From Mycobacterium scrofulaceum (GTDB taxonomy: Bacteria; Actinomycetota; Actinomycetes; Mycobacteriales; Mycobacteriaceae): 64,000 bases of DNA. Below, piece by piece: positions 57,869 through 64,000 of the stretch. Position numbers and translations under genes: made by a program. A model generated the notes under the pieces. That model saw nothing but the letters and a program-made list of their open reading frames with translations. It was not told where the DNA came from and searched no databases. Position 1 is the stretch's first letter, and every line of letters starts with the position of its first letter. The stretch lies in the NCBI RefSeq assembly GCF_002086735.1, contig NZ_MVIJ01000024.1, positions 22,471 through 86,470 on the forward strand, given 5' to 3'.

Positions 57869-59247
57869 GAATGTTGTCCTTCCATCTGGCTGTGGGCGAT
57901 CCGCAGGAGCTCTGTCAGGCTGGCAACTTTGGCGCGGGGGCGTCCGTGCGGCTCGCCGGCTTCTCTTTCGAAACGGTCGATGGCTTGCCAGTGCGCGGCG
58001 GTGATCAGGTGGGGCTGCCGCGACGTCAGCCACTGTGCGAGTTCGTCAGCATAATCGCTGCCGCGCACCGACTCCTGGCCGGCGAGGTCGCTCAGTACGG
58101 TGTCCACGGTTTCCTGGGAGCACTTCTTGTTGGTGCCGATGACCCCCGAGGGGCCGCGCTTGATCCAGCCGGCCACGTATTCGTTGCGGCTCCCCTCGAT
58201 GCGACCTGCGGTGTGGGGAATGGTCCCGGACCTGTCGTCGAACGCCAGCCCCGGGATGGCCACCCCGCGATAGCCGACCGAGCGGACCACCAACTGGACG
58301 GGCAATTCTTCGCGTGCACCGGTGTCCTTGGCCACCATCCGGCCGGTTGCGTCGGTGACCAACTCGTTGCGGCCGAGCACGATGCTTTCGACCTTGTCGT
58401 CGCCCTTGATCTCGATCGGAGAGGTGAAGAACCGCAACACGATTCGCCGGTTGTCGGGGTTGTGGGCGCGGCCGGCGTAGTCGCGCAGGATCTTGATGTT
58501 GTTCTTGGTGATCTTGCCTGCGGCGGCAGCGTCCTCCTCGCTGATGTTCTCCAGGTCGGCCGGGTCGACCACGACGTCGACTCCGTCGAGCTCGCCGAGC
58601 TCGCGCAACTCGACGGTCGTGAACGCGGCTTCCAGCGGGCCGCGGCGACCTGCGAGGAGCACTTCCTTGACGCCGCAGGGCCGCAACGTTTCCAACGCGT
58701 GGTCGGCGATGTCGGTCTGGGCCAGCACGTCGGGATCGGTCACCAGCATGCGGGCGACGTCGACGGCCACGTTGCCGTTGCCCACCACGACCGCACGGGC
58801 ACACGAAAGGTCGGGAGCCATTTCGTGGAAGTGCGGGTGTGCGTTGTACCACCCGACGAAGTCCACCGCGGCGACGCTGCCGGGTAGATCTTCGCCGGGG
58901 ATATTCAGGGGGCGGTCGGATTGGGCTCCGACCGCGTAGATCACCGCGTCATAGCGCTCGGCGAGTTCGGTGGCCAAGACTTGCTCGCCCACCTTGATGT
59001 TGCCGAAAAAGCGGAAGCGAGGGTCCTCGGCGGTCTTCTCGAACTGCTGGCTCACCGATTTGATCTTCGGGTGATCGGGTGCCACGCCCGAACGCACCAG
59101 CCCCCAAGGGGTGGGCAGCATCTCGAGCATGTCGACCGCGACGCCGAACTCGCCGGCGTCGGCGGCCTTCAGCAGTGAGGCGGCCGCGAAGAATCCCGAA
59201 GGGCCGGAACCCACGATCGCGACGTGGTATGGGGCTGTGCGGGTCAT
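57865..59247 (-). CDS. fprA: FprA-like ferredoxin-NADP(H) reductase (adrenodoxin reductase type)
   Basis: A 460-residue flavoprotein of the adrenodoxin reductase family. FAD binding is by VAIVGSGPSGFFAAASLLKAAD and ATDRMxxxD-like segments, NADP(H) binding by AVVVGNGNVAVDVARML and LAGRRGPLEAAFTTVELREL. The C-terminal GTNKKCSQETVDTVLSDL region and overall sequence closely match M. tuberculosis FprA. ATG 59247 is taken as start (MTRTAPYHVAIVGSG). It transfers electrons from NADPH to the ferredoxin encoded next. Divergent from LysR across a 103-base gap with a composite motif. Confidence 0.93.
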   Translation of the reverse strand: MTRTAPYHVAIVGSGPSGFFAAASLLKAADAGEFGVAVDMLEMLPTPWGLVRSGVAPDHPKIKSVSQQFEKTAEDPRFRFFGNIKVGEQVLATELAERYDAVIYAVGAQSDRPLNIPGEDLPGSVAAVDFVGWYNAHPHFHEMAPDLSCARAVVVGNGNVAVDVARMLVTDPDVLAQTDIADHALETLRPCGVKEVLLAGRRGPLEAAFTTVELRELGELDGVDVVVDPADLENISEEDAAAAGKITKNNIKILRDYAGRAHNPDNRRIVLRFFTSPIEIKGDDKVESIVLGRNELVTDATGRMVAKDTGAREELPVQLVVRSVGYRGVAIPGLAFDDRSGTIPHTAGRIEGSRNEYVAGWIKRGPSGVIGTNKKCSQETVDTVLSDLAGQESVRGSDYADELAQWLTSRQPHLITAAHWQAIDRFEREAGEPHGRPRAKVASLTELLRIAHSQMEGQHS

Positions 59248-59294
59248 GTCTCCCATGGTGCTCGGGCCGGCGGGGGGCGAGTAGAGGTTCCCCT

Positions 59295-59322
59295 GTTGTG
59301 GAGTCACAAGCTATGGTTGTGT
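59295..59322. promoter_or_regulatory. LysR-type composite site in the fprA/lysR gap
   Basis: GTTGTG-N4-CACAA-N5-GGTTGTGT in the divergent promoter region. TTGTG and CACAA form an inverted repeat with T-N11-A character, followed at a fixed distance by another TTGTG. The same arrangement occurs at 63637-63664 upstream of sirA. It is 29 bases from the lysR start and 47 from the fprA start. Confidence 0.6.
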
Positions 59323-59350
59323 CACGCCTACCGATTGTGACTGACCACCC

Positions 59351-60295
59351 ATGCCGCTCAGCCCCCGCATGCCCGAACTCGCCTCGTTCGAGGCGTTTTT
59401 GACGATCGCCGAGACGGGCAGCCTCGGACGTGCCGCCCGCGAGCTCGGCATCACCCAGCAGGCCGTGTCGCGGCGGCTCGCGGCGATGGAGGCCCAGGTC
59501 GGCGTCACGCTCGCCGTGCGGACAACGCGCGGTTCGGAATTGACGCCCGCGGGGCTGATCGTGGCGGAGTGGGCCGGGCGCCTGCTCGAGGTCGCCACCG
59601 AGATCGACGCGGGGCTCGGCGGTTTGCGCAAGGAGGGCCGCGAACGCATCAGGGTGGCCGCCAGCCAGACGATTTCCGAACAGCTGATGCCGCACTGGCT
59701 GCTGTCCCTGCAGACCGAGGCGGCGCGGCGCGGGGGTGCCGCGCCACACGTGACGCTGACCGCCACCAACAGCGAGCAGGCCATCGCGGCCGTGCGCGAG
59801 GGCGCCGTCGACCTGGGGTTCGTCGAAAACCCCGGCCAGCCGAAGGGATTGGGCAGCTGCGTGGTGGGCCACGACGAGTTGGTCATCGTGGTGCCGCCGG
59901 GGCACAAGTGGGCCCGGCGCGGGCGGGTGGTGACCGCCCGCGAGCTGGCCGAAACACCCCTGGTGGCGCGCGAACCCCACTCGGGCATCCGCGATTCGCT
60001 GACGGTGGCGTTGCGTCAGGTGCTGGGCGAGGACATGCAGCAGGCGCCGCCCGTGCTGGAGTTGACGTCGGCCGCGGCGATGCGCGCCGCCGTGCTGGCC
60101 GGCGCGGGGCCGGCCGCGATGAGCCGCCTGGCGGTGGCCGACGACCTGGCCGTCGGGCGGCTGCAGGCGGTCAACATCCGAGAGGTGGACCTGCGCCGCA
60201 AATTTCGCGCCATCTGGGTCGGCGGGCGCACACCACCCGCGGGCGCGATCCGGGACATGCTGAGCCACATCAGCAGTCGCACACCGAAACGCTAA
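59351..60295 (+). CDS. LysR-family transcriptional regulator
   Basis: A 314-residue LysR regulator. The winged helix-turn-helix is ELASFEAFLTIAETGSLGRAARELGITQQAVSRRLAAMEAQVGVTLAVRTTRGSELTPAG, and the effector domain (about residues 95-300) has the two-lobed alpha/beta layout. It lies divergently from the fprA-fdxC operon and overlaps convergently with che1 by four bases. Composite TTGTG/CACAA sites precede both fprA and sirA, so a sulfur- or redox-related role is inferred. An effector such as O-acetylserine or sulfide-derived signal is possible but not shown. Confidence 0.87.
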   Translation: MPLSPRMPELASFEAFLTIAETGSLGRAARELGITQQAVSRRLAAMEAQVGVTLAVRTTRGSELTPAGLIVAEWAGRLLEVATEIDAGLGGLRKEGRERIRVAASQTISEQLMPHWLLSLQTEAARRGGAAPHVTLTATNSEQAIAAVREGAVDLGFVENPGQPKGLGSCVVGHDELVIVVPPGHKWARRGRVVTARELAETPLVAREPHSGIRDSLTVALRQVLGEDMQQAPPVLELTSAAAMRAAVLAGAGPAAMSRLAVADDLAVGRLQAVNIREVDLRRKFRAIWVGGRTPPAGAIRDMLSHISSRTPKR

Positions 60296-61008
60296 GCGGC
60301 GGCGTGGTCGGCGAGCGCCCCGTCGAAGCGGTCCAGCACGGTCTCCGCGACCAGACGATGCGCGCCCAGCGGTGGCGCCATCGCAATCCCGTTGTCCCGC
60401 GCATAGGTTGACACGCCGTCGGTGATGAGCCCCGGCGCCAGGAACCACGGCGCGATGACCAGCCGGCGCGCGCCGCGGGCACGCAGCCGGGCGGCGGTGT
60501 CGGCGACCGACGCCTCGGGCCGGGTGGCGAAGGCCATCGCCGTCGCGGCCCACCGGGTTCCGGCGGACAGTCGGGCCGCGACCCGGGCGGTGCGCGCGTT
60601 GGCGGCGGTGTTCGACGACCCGATCGCGACCACCATCACCCCGACCTCGTCGTCGAGCGGGGAGACCCCGACGTCACCGAGCCGGTCGCGCAGGACGGCC
60701 AGCAGCCGCTCGTCTTCGCCCAGGACGTCGGCCTGCCGGATGCCGTAGGCGCCGGCGCGCGCGATCTGCTCGGGGATGTCGCGGCGGGCGTGGTAGGCGC
60801 TGGCCAGCAGCAGCGGCGTGACCACCGCGTCGCGTTTGTCGGGCAGCCCGGACAGGACGTCGGCGAAGTTGGGCGCGCTGAGCTCCAGGAACGCCAGGCG
60901 CACGTCGAGGCCGGGCCGCATCCCGCGCAGCCGCTCGGCCACGGCCCGGGCGTTGGCGCCCGAGCGCAGATCGCGGCTGCCGTGCGCGGTGAGGACGAGG
61001 GTGCTCAT
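60292..61008 (-). CDS. Sirohydrochlorin cobalt/iron chelatase-like (Che1)
   Basis: A 238-residue two-domain chelatase of the CbiX/SirB family. The N-domain begins STLVLTAHGSRDLRSG, with AHGSRD metal-site residues, and LLLASAYHARRDIPEQIARAGAYG provides the second His. The C-domain has VMVVAIGSSNTAANART and LAPGLITDGVSTYARD. The likely role is Fe2+ insertion into sirohydrochlorin to give the siroheme used by SirA. ATG overlaps the cysH stop (ATGA). Matches the sirA-cysH-che1 order of M. tuberculosis. Confidence 0.88.
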   Translation of the reverse strand: MSTLVLTAHGSRDLRSGANARAVAERLRGMRPGLDVRLAFLELSAPNFADVLSGLPDKRDAVVTPLLLASAYHARRDIPEQIARAGAYGIRQADVLGEDERLLAVLRDRLGDVGVSPLDDEVGVMVVAIGSSNTAANARTARVAARLSAGTRWAATAMAFATRPEASVADTAARLRARGARRLVIAPWFLAPGLITDGVSTYARDNGIAMAPPLGAHRLVAETVLDRFDGALADHAAA

Positions 61009-61742
61009 GAGGCGTGCAGTCCGCATTCGGTCTTGTTGCGGCCCGCCCAGCGGCCGCTGCGCGGGTCCTCGCCGGGGGCGGGCTTGCGGGTGCAGGGCGC
61101 GCAGCCGATGGACGGGTAGCCCTCCTCGACCAGCGGGTTGATCAGCACGCCGTTCTTGTCGATGTAGTCCTGCTCGTCCTCGTCGGTCCACGCGGCGATC
61201 GGGTTGACCTTCACCAGCCCGAACGACTCGTCGAAGCTGATGAGCGGGGCGTCGGCCCGGGTCGGCGACTCCACGCGGCGCAGCCCGGTGACCCAGGCCG
61301 CGTAGCCGTTGAGCGCCTTCTTCAACGGGACGACCTTACGCAGGCGGCAGCACTCGTTGGGCTCGCGGGCGAACAGGTCCTTGCCCAGCAGCGCGTCCTG
61401 CTCTTCCACCGTGTGCTCCGGCTTGACGTTGAGCAGGTGGATGTCGTAGACGGACTCGACCGCGTCGCGGGTGCCGAGGGTTTCGGCGAAGTGATAGCCG
61501 GTATCCAGGAACAGCACCGGCACGCCGGGCCGGATGTTGGACGCCAGCGACACCGTCACCGCGTCCTGCATGTTGCAGGCCACCACCCATTTGCAGTTGG
61601 CCCACCCGCGGGGCGCGTCGGCGCCGCCGAATTGTTCGTCGGTCCAGCGCAGGATGTCGTCGGCGCTGGCGCCCTCGAGTTCGGCCGCGCCGCGCTCGGC
61701 GATCTGACGCAGTTGCTCGCTGGTGAAGTTCATCGCCACCAT
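61005..61742 (-). CDS. cysH: CysH, APS reductase (4Fe-4S)
   Basis: A 245-residue adenosine 5'-phosphosulfate reductase that converts APS to sulfite. The 4Fe-4S ligands are Cys131-Cys132 (PNECCRLRK) and Cys214/Cys217 (GCAPCTRK), and the catalytic Cys240 is in TECGLHAS at the C-terminus. The cluster Cys pairs mark APS over PAPS specificity. ATG 61742 or 61733 may be used. The start is 17 bases after the sirA stop. Uses thioredoxin as reductant; a trxB gene starts just beyond sirA. Confidence 0.96.
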   Translation of the reverse strand: MVAMNFTSEQLRQIAERGAAELEGASADDILRWTDEQFGGADAPRGWANCKWVVACNMQDAVTVSLASNIRPGVPVLFLDTGYHFAETLGTRDAVESVYDIHLLNVKPEHTVEEQDALLGKDLFAREPNECCRLRKVVPLKKALNGYAAWVTGLRRVESPTRADAPLISFDESFGLVKVNPIAAWTDEDEQDYIDKNGVLINPLVEEGYPSIGCAPCTRKPAPGEDPRSGRWAGRNKTECGLHAS

Positions 61743-61758
61743 GAGTGGTCCTCAGCTC

Positions 61759-63426
61759 CTAACGCAGGTCGGCTTCGTCGGCGCGCAGCGCCCAGTTCGC
61801 GAAACGCTCGCCGCCCTCGCGTTGTTCCAAAAACTTTCGCGTGACGCGGTCGATGTAGTCGCCGAGCTCGGCGCTGGTGACCTTGTGCTGGCGCAGCTTT
61901 CGTCCGAAGCCGCTCTCCTCGCCCAGGCCGCCACCGAGGTGGACCTGGAAGCCCTCCACCGACGTGCCGTCTCCGTTGTCGATCCACTGGCCCTTGAATC
62001 CGATGTCGGCCACCTGGATTCGGGCGCAGGAGTTCGGGCAACCGTTGAGGTGCACGCTGATCGGCACGTCGAGGTCGTCGTTGACGTCGGCCAGTCGCTC
62101 TTCCAGCTCGGGCACCAAACTCTGTGCGCGGACCCGGGTTTCGGCGAACGACAGCTTGCAGAACTCGATGCCGGTGCACCCCATCGTGCTCTTGCGCCAG
62201 TTCGACGGGTTCGACGGCAGGCCCAGCTTGTCCAGCTCGGTGACCAGGTAATCGACCTTGTCGTCGGGCACGTCGAGGATGATCAGCTTCTGGAAGGGGC
62301 TGAACCGGGCCCGGTCGGAACCGACCTGCTCCATCAGGTCGGCGACCGCCTGCAAGGTGGTGCCCGAGACGCGGCCGGCGATCGCGGCGACGCCGACGGC
62401 GTTCAGGCCGTTCTTGATCTTCTGCACGCCCACGTGGTCGATCGGGTGTTTGGCCGGCTCGGGCGCCGGGCCGTCGATCATCTTGCGGCCGAGGTACTCG
62501 GTCTCCATGACCTCGCGGAACTTTTCCACCCCCCAGTCCTTGACCAGGAACTTGATCCGCGCCTTGGCGCGCAGCCGGCGGTAGCCGTAGTCGCGGAACA
62601 CCTTGGTGACCGCTTCCCACACGTCGGGCACCTCGTCCAGCGGCACCCACACGCCGACCCGCTGGGCCATCATCGGGTTGGTCGACAGGCCGCCGCCCAC
62701 CCACAGGTCCATGCCGGGCCCGTGCTCGGGGTGGTTGACGCCGACGAATGCGACGTCGTGGGTCTCGTGGGAGACGTCCTGCAGGCCCGAGATCGCGGTC
62801 TTGTACTTGCGCGGGAGGTTGGCGTAGTCGGGGTTGTTCATGAACCGCCGGATGATCTCGTCGATGGCGGGAGAGGGGTCGAGCACCTCCTCGATCGAGT
62901 CGCCGGCCAGCGGGCTGCCGTGGATGCCGCGGGGGCAGTCGCCGCACGCCTCGATGCTGGTCAGGCCGACGGTGTCCAGCCGGCGCCACACCTCGGGGAT
63001 GTCCTCGATCTTGAGCCAGTGGAACTGGACGTTCTCCCGGTCGCCGATGTCGGCGGTGTCACAGGCGAACTCGGAGGACACCTGGCCCAGGACGCGCACC
63101 GTCTGCGCCGACATCGGCTTGCCGTCGGAGCGCACGCGCATCATGAAGTACTTCGCCTCGAGCTTGTCGATGTTCTCGTCGCCCGTCCAGCTGCCGTCGT
63201 ACCCCTGCTCACGCTGGGTGTAGAGGCCCATCCATTTGAACCGCATACGCAGATCGGACTTCTCGATGCTCTCGAAGCCTTCTTTGGCGTACTTGTTGAT
63301 GATTCGGTCGCGCACGTTCAGCGGCCCGTCATCGTGCTTGATCTGTTCGGTGTCGTTGAGCGGTTCGCGATTGCCCAGCGCCCACTGGCCCTCGTTGCGG
63401 GTCTTGGCGGGAGGTGCTGTGGTCAT
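61759..63426 (-). CDS. sirA: SirA (NirA), ferredoxin-dependent sulfite reductase
   Basis: A 555-residue siroheme/4Fe-4S enzyme reducing sulfite to sulfide. Cluster/siroheme ligands are Cys417, Cys423 (MGCTGIEFCKLSF), Cys463 and Cys467 (NGCPNSCARI), and the Tyr69-Cys161 pair that is cross-linked in the mycobacterial enzyme is present. Two nitrite/sulfite reductase ferredoxin-like half domains and their siroheme lobes are recognisable. ATG 63426 (MTTAPPAKTRNEGQW). First gene of the sirA-cysH-che1 operon, with an unusually long 5' region. Confidence 0.96.
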   Translation of the reverse strand: MTTAPPAKTRNEGQWALGNREPLNDTEQIKHDDGPLNVRDRIINKYAKEGFESIEKSDLRMRFKWMGLYTQREQGYDGSWTGDENIDKLEAKYFMMRVRSDGKPMSAQTVRVLGQVSSEFACDTADIGDRENVQFHWLKIEDIPEVWRRLDTVGLTSIEACGDCPRGIHGSPLAGDSIEEVLDPSPAIDEIIRRFMNNPDYANLPRKYKTAISGLQDVSHETHDVAFVGVNHPEHGPGMDLWVGGGLSTNPMMAQRVGVWVPLDEVPDVWEAVTKVFRDYGYRRLRAKARIKFLVKDWGVEKFREVMETEYLGRKMIDGPAPEPAKHPIDHVGVQKIKNGLNAVGVAAIAGRVSGTTLQAVADLMEQVGSDRARFSPFQKLIILDVPDDKVDYLVTELDKLGLPSNPSNWRKSTMGCTGIEFCKLSFAETRVRAQSLVPELEERLADVNDDLDVPISVHLNGCPNSCARIQVADIGFKGQWIDNGDGTSVEGFQVHLGGGLGEESGFGRKLRQHKVTSAELGDYIDRVTRKFLEQREGGERFANWALRADEADLR

Positions 63427-63558
63427 GTGGTGTTCTCCTTCGCGAACAATGCTGGCCTGCTGTGCCGGCTGGCGGCTGAGGCTCGATGTCGGCGGCCGGT
63501 GCGCTTCCGGGCTGGGCTGCTGGGCCGCTGGTGTCGACGGTGAAGTTGATTCAGGTTT

Positions 63559-63586
63559 CCCGTGGGTGCAACGTCGGACCCACGGG
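63559..63586 (-). promoter_or_regulatory. Hairpin in the sirA leader
   Basis: A perfect 9-bp stem, CCCGTGGGT and ACCCACGGG, with a 10-base loop, about 133 bases upstream of the sirA start. There is no T-run after it, so it is not an obvious terminator. Its position in the leader suggests an RNA element, but it does not match a riboswitch I recognise. Confidence 0.4.
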
Positions 63587-63636
63587 CCACGATTTCATGG
63601 TGCATTGCCCCCGCCGACAGTAGTAGAGGTGCAGAG

Positions 63637-63664
63637 GTTGTGAGCACACAACCGTTGGTTGTGT
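63637..63664. promoter_or_regulatory. LysR-type composite site upstream of sirA
   Basis: GTTGTG-N4-CACAA-N5-GGTTGTGT, the same arrangement and orientation relative to the regulated gene as at 59295. It also contains a longer palindrome: GAGCACACAACC (63642-63653) and GGTTGTGTGCTC (63657-63668) pair perfectly around three bases. It lies 210 bases before the sirA start. Confidence 0.6.
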
Positions 63665-63911
63665 GCTCCGCTTCACGTTTTAAATGCCTTACCCCCCATT
63701 GAGATTCCCGCTTTGCCAAGATTGGTAATCTCGGGTTGTTTAGCAAACTTACTCCGCGATCATTTGTGGGATGCGTTGTGCTGCAGTATTTCTCGCGACG
63801 CCGCGCGCTAAATTCCGTGCCTCCTAACGGGGATCGCGCCGCCGTTCACATGAGACTTTCAGCAAACAGCGGTTAGGGTGGGCCCGTGTCGACACTGGCT
63901 GAAAGGTTGTT

Positions 63912-64000
63912 ATGACTGTGCACGACGTGATCGTCATTGGTTCGGGTCCTGCCGGGTATACCGCGGCGTTGTATACCGCGCGGGCGCAGTTGGCGCCGGT
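63912..64000 (+). CDS. trxB: Thioredoxin reductase TrxB, 3' partial
   Basis: The first 29 codons of an FAD-dependent reductase (MTVHDVIVIGSGPAGYTAALYTARAQLAPV) run off the window edge. The FAD motif GSGPAGYTAALYTARAQLAP matches bacterial thioredoxin reductase closely. GAAAGG lies upstream of ATG 63912. Divergent from sirA. If it is a true TrxB it would supply reduced thioredoxin for CysH, though the rest of the protein is not visible. Confidence 0.85.
   Translation, partial: MTVHDVIVIGSGPAGYTAALYTARAQLAP

Larger units (their letters stand above)
63427..63911. other. 485-base gap between divergent sirA and trxB
   Basis: This gap holds the long leader of sirA (hairpin at 63559-63586; a 60-codon reading frame from 63605 to 63423 whose TGA overlaps the sirA ATG), the composite TTGTG/CACAA site at 63637-63664, and then about 245 bases of AT-richer sequence to trxB, probably holding promoters for both. 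No other gene is supported. The 60-codon frame is Arg/His-rich and has no resemblance to known proteins. Confidence 0.5.

Noticed and set aside
63427..63700. Cysteine-tract leader ORF upstream of sirA
   Set aside because: Such leaders are known for mycobacterial sulfur operons, but on the sirA strand I find only isolated Cys codons and no run of TGC/TGT; the Cys-rich reading lies on the other strand.
63423..63746. Reading frame of 107 codons upstream of sirA as a normal protein gene
   Set aside because: It has no ribosome site at its start, crosses the operator and hairpin, and is Arg/His-rich without similarity to anything known. Only its last 60 codons are kept, as a possible leader.
1..64000. 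CRISPR arrays, tRNA/rRNA genes, insertion sequences, phage genes
   Set aside because: No regularly spaced repeats, no tRNA-like T-loop sequences, and no transposase, integrase or capsid genes were recognised on either strand.

Overview
The window is high-GC chromosomal DNA from a Mycobacterium, most likely a slow-growing non-tuberculous species. The evidence is a PE/PPE pair with the SVP signature, an MPT63-type secreted protein, a PimC-type mannosyltransferase, many mycobacterial lipoproteins, F420/LLM oxidoreductases, mycothiol-type DinB proteins and the ferredoxin-dependent SirA with its Tyr69/Cys161 pair. Gene order differs from M. tuberculosis H37Rv. No rRNA, tRNA, CRISPR array, transposase or phage gene was seen. 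Coding density is about 95% and many neighbours overlap by four bases (ATGA/GTGA), so several operons can be read directly.

0-13.5 kb: a VIT-family transporter cut by the window edge, a thioesterase/acyl-CoA ligase pair, htpG, an F420-type oxidoreductase, and an overlapping gene pair that joins a soluble MgtE-like Mg2+ sensor to an NRAMP-related transporter with NRMT-type (Mg2+) binding residues. 13.5-20 kb: a run of small secreted proteins and lipoproteins, three of which share an upstream motif, interspersed with a thiolase and a CysQ-like phosphatase.

20-30 kb: a large LAL/LuxR regulator, then a divergent meta-cleavage catabolic cluster. On the minus strand are a TetR, an acetaldehyde dehydrogenase and an aldolase. 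On the plus strand are an MhpA-like hydroxylase, a C-C hydrolase and an extradiol dioxygenase. The hydratase step is absent, and a twin operator lies between the two arms. A haloalkane-dehalogenase-like gene follows. 30-42.5 kb: catabolic or lipid-modifying genes (a nucleotide-cyclase-like DUF2652 protein, a MalY aminotransferase, a DapB-like reductase, LLM enzymes, a membrane protein with a 38-residue partner, TetR, P450, hydrolases, SDR). One 22-bp operator occurs at two promoters, and there are two gene remnants.

42.5-57.5 kb: an MTAN-like phosphorylase, a rhodanese, secreted proteins including MPT63, PimC, a FAD monooxygenase/TetR cassette bracketed by two copies of a 51-bp palindromic repeat, an ATPase, a CPA1 antiporter, a chagasin-like lipoprotein, an esterase and the PPE/PE pair.

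57.5-64 kb: a sulfur-assimilation and redox region with fdxC-fprA, a divergent LysR gene, che1-cysH-sirA and the start of trxB. The same composite motif (GTTGTG-N4-CACAA-N5-GGTTGTGT) lies in the lysR/fprA gap and upstream of sirA. This suggests that the LysR protein coordinates sulfite reduction with its electron supply, and it is the most testable new idea in the window.
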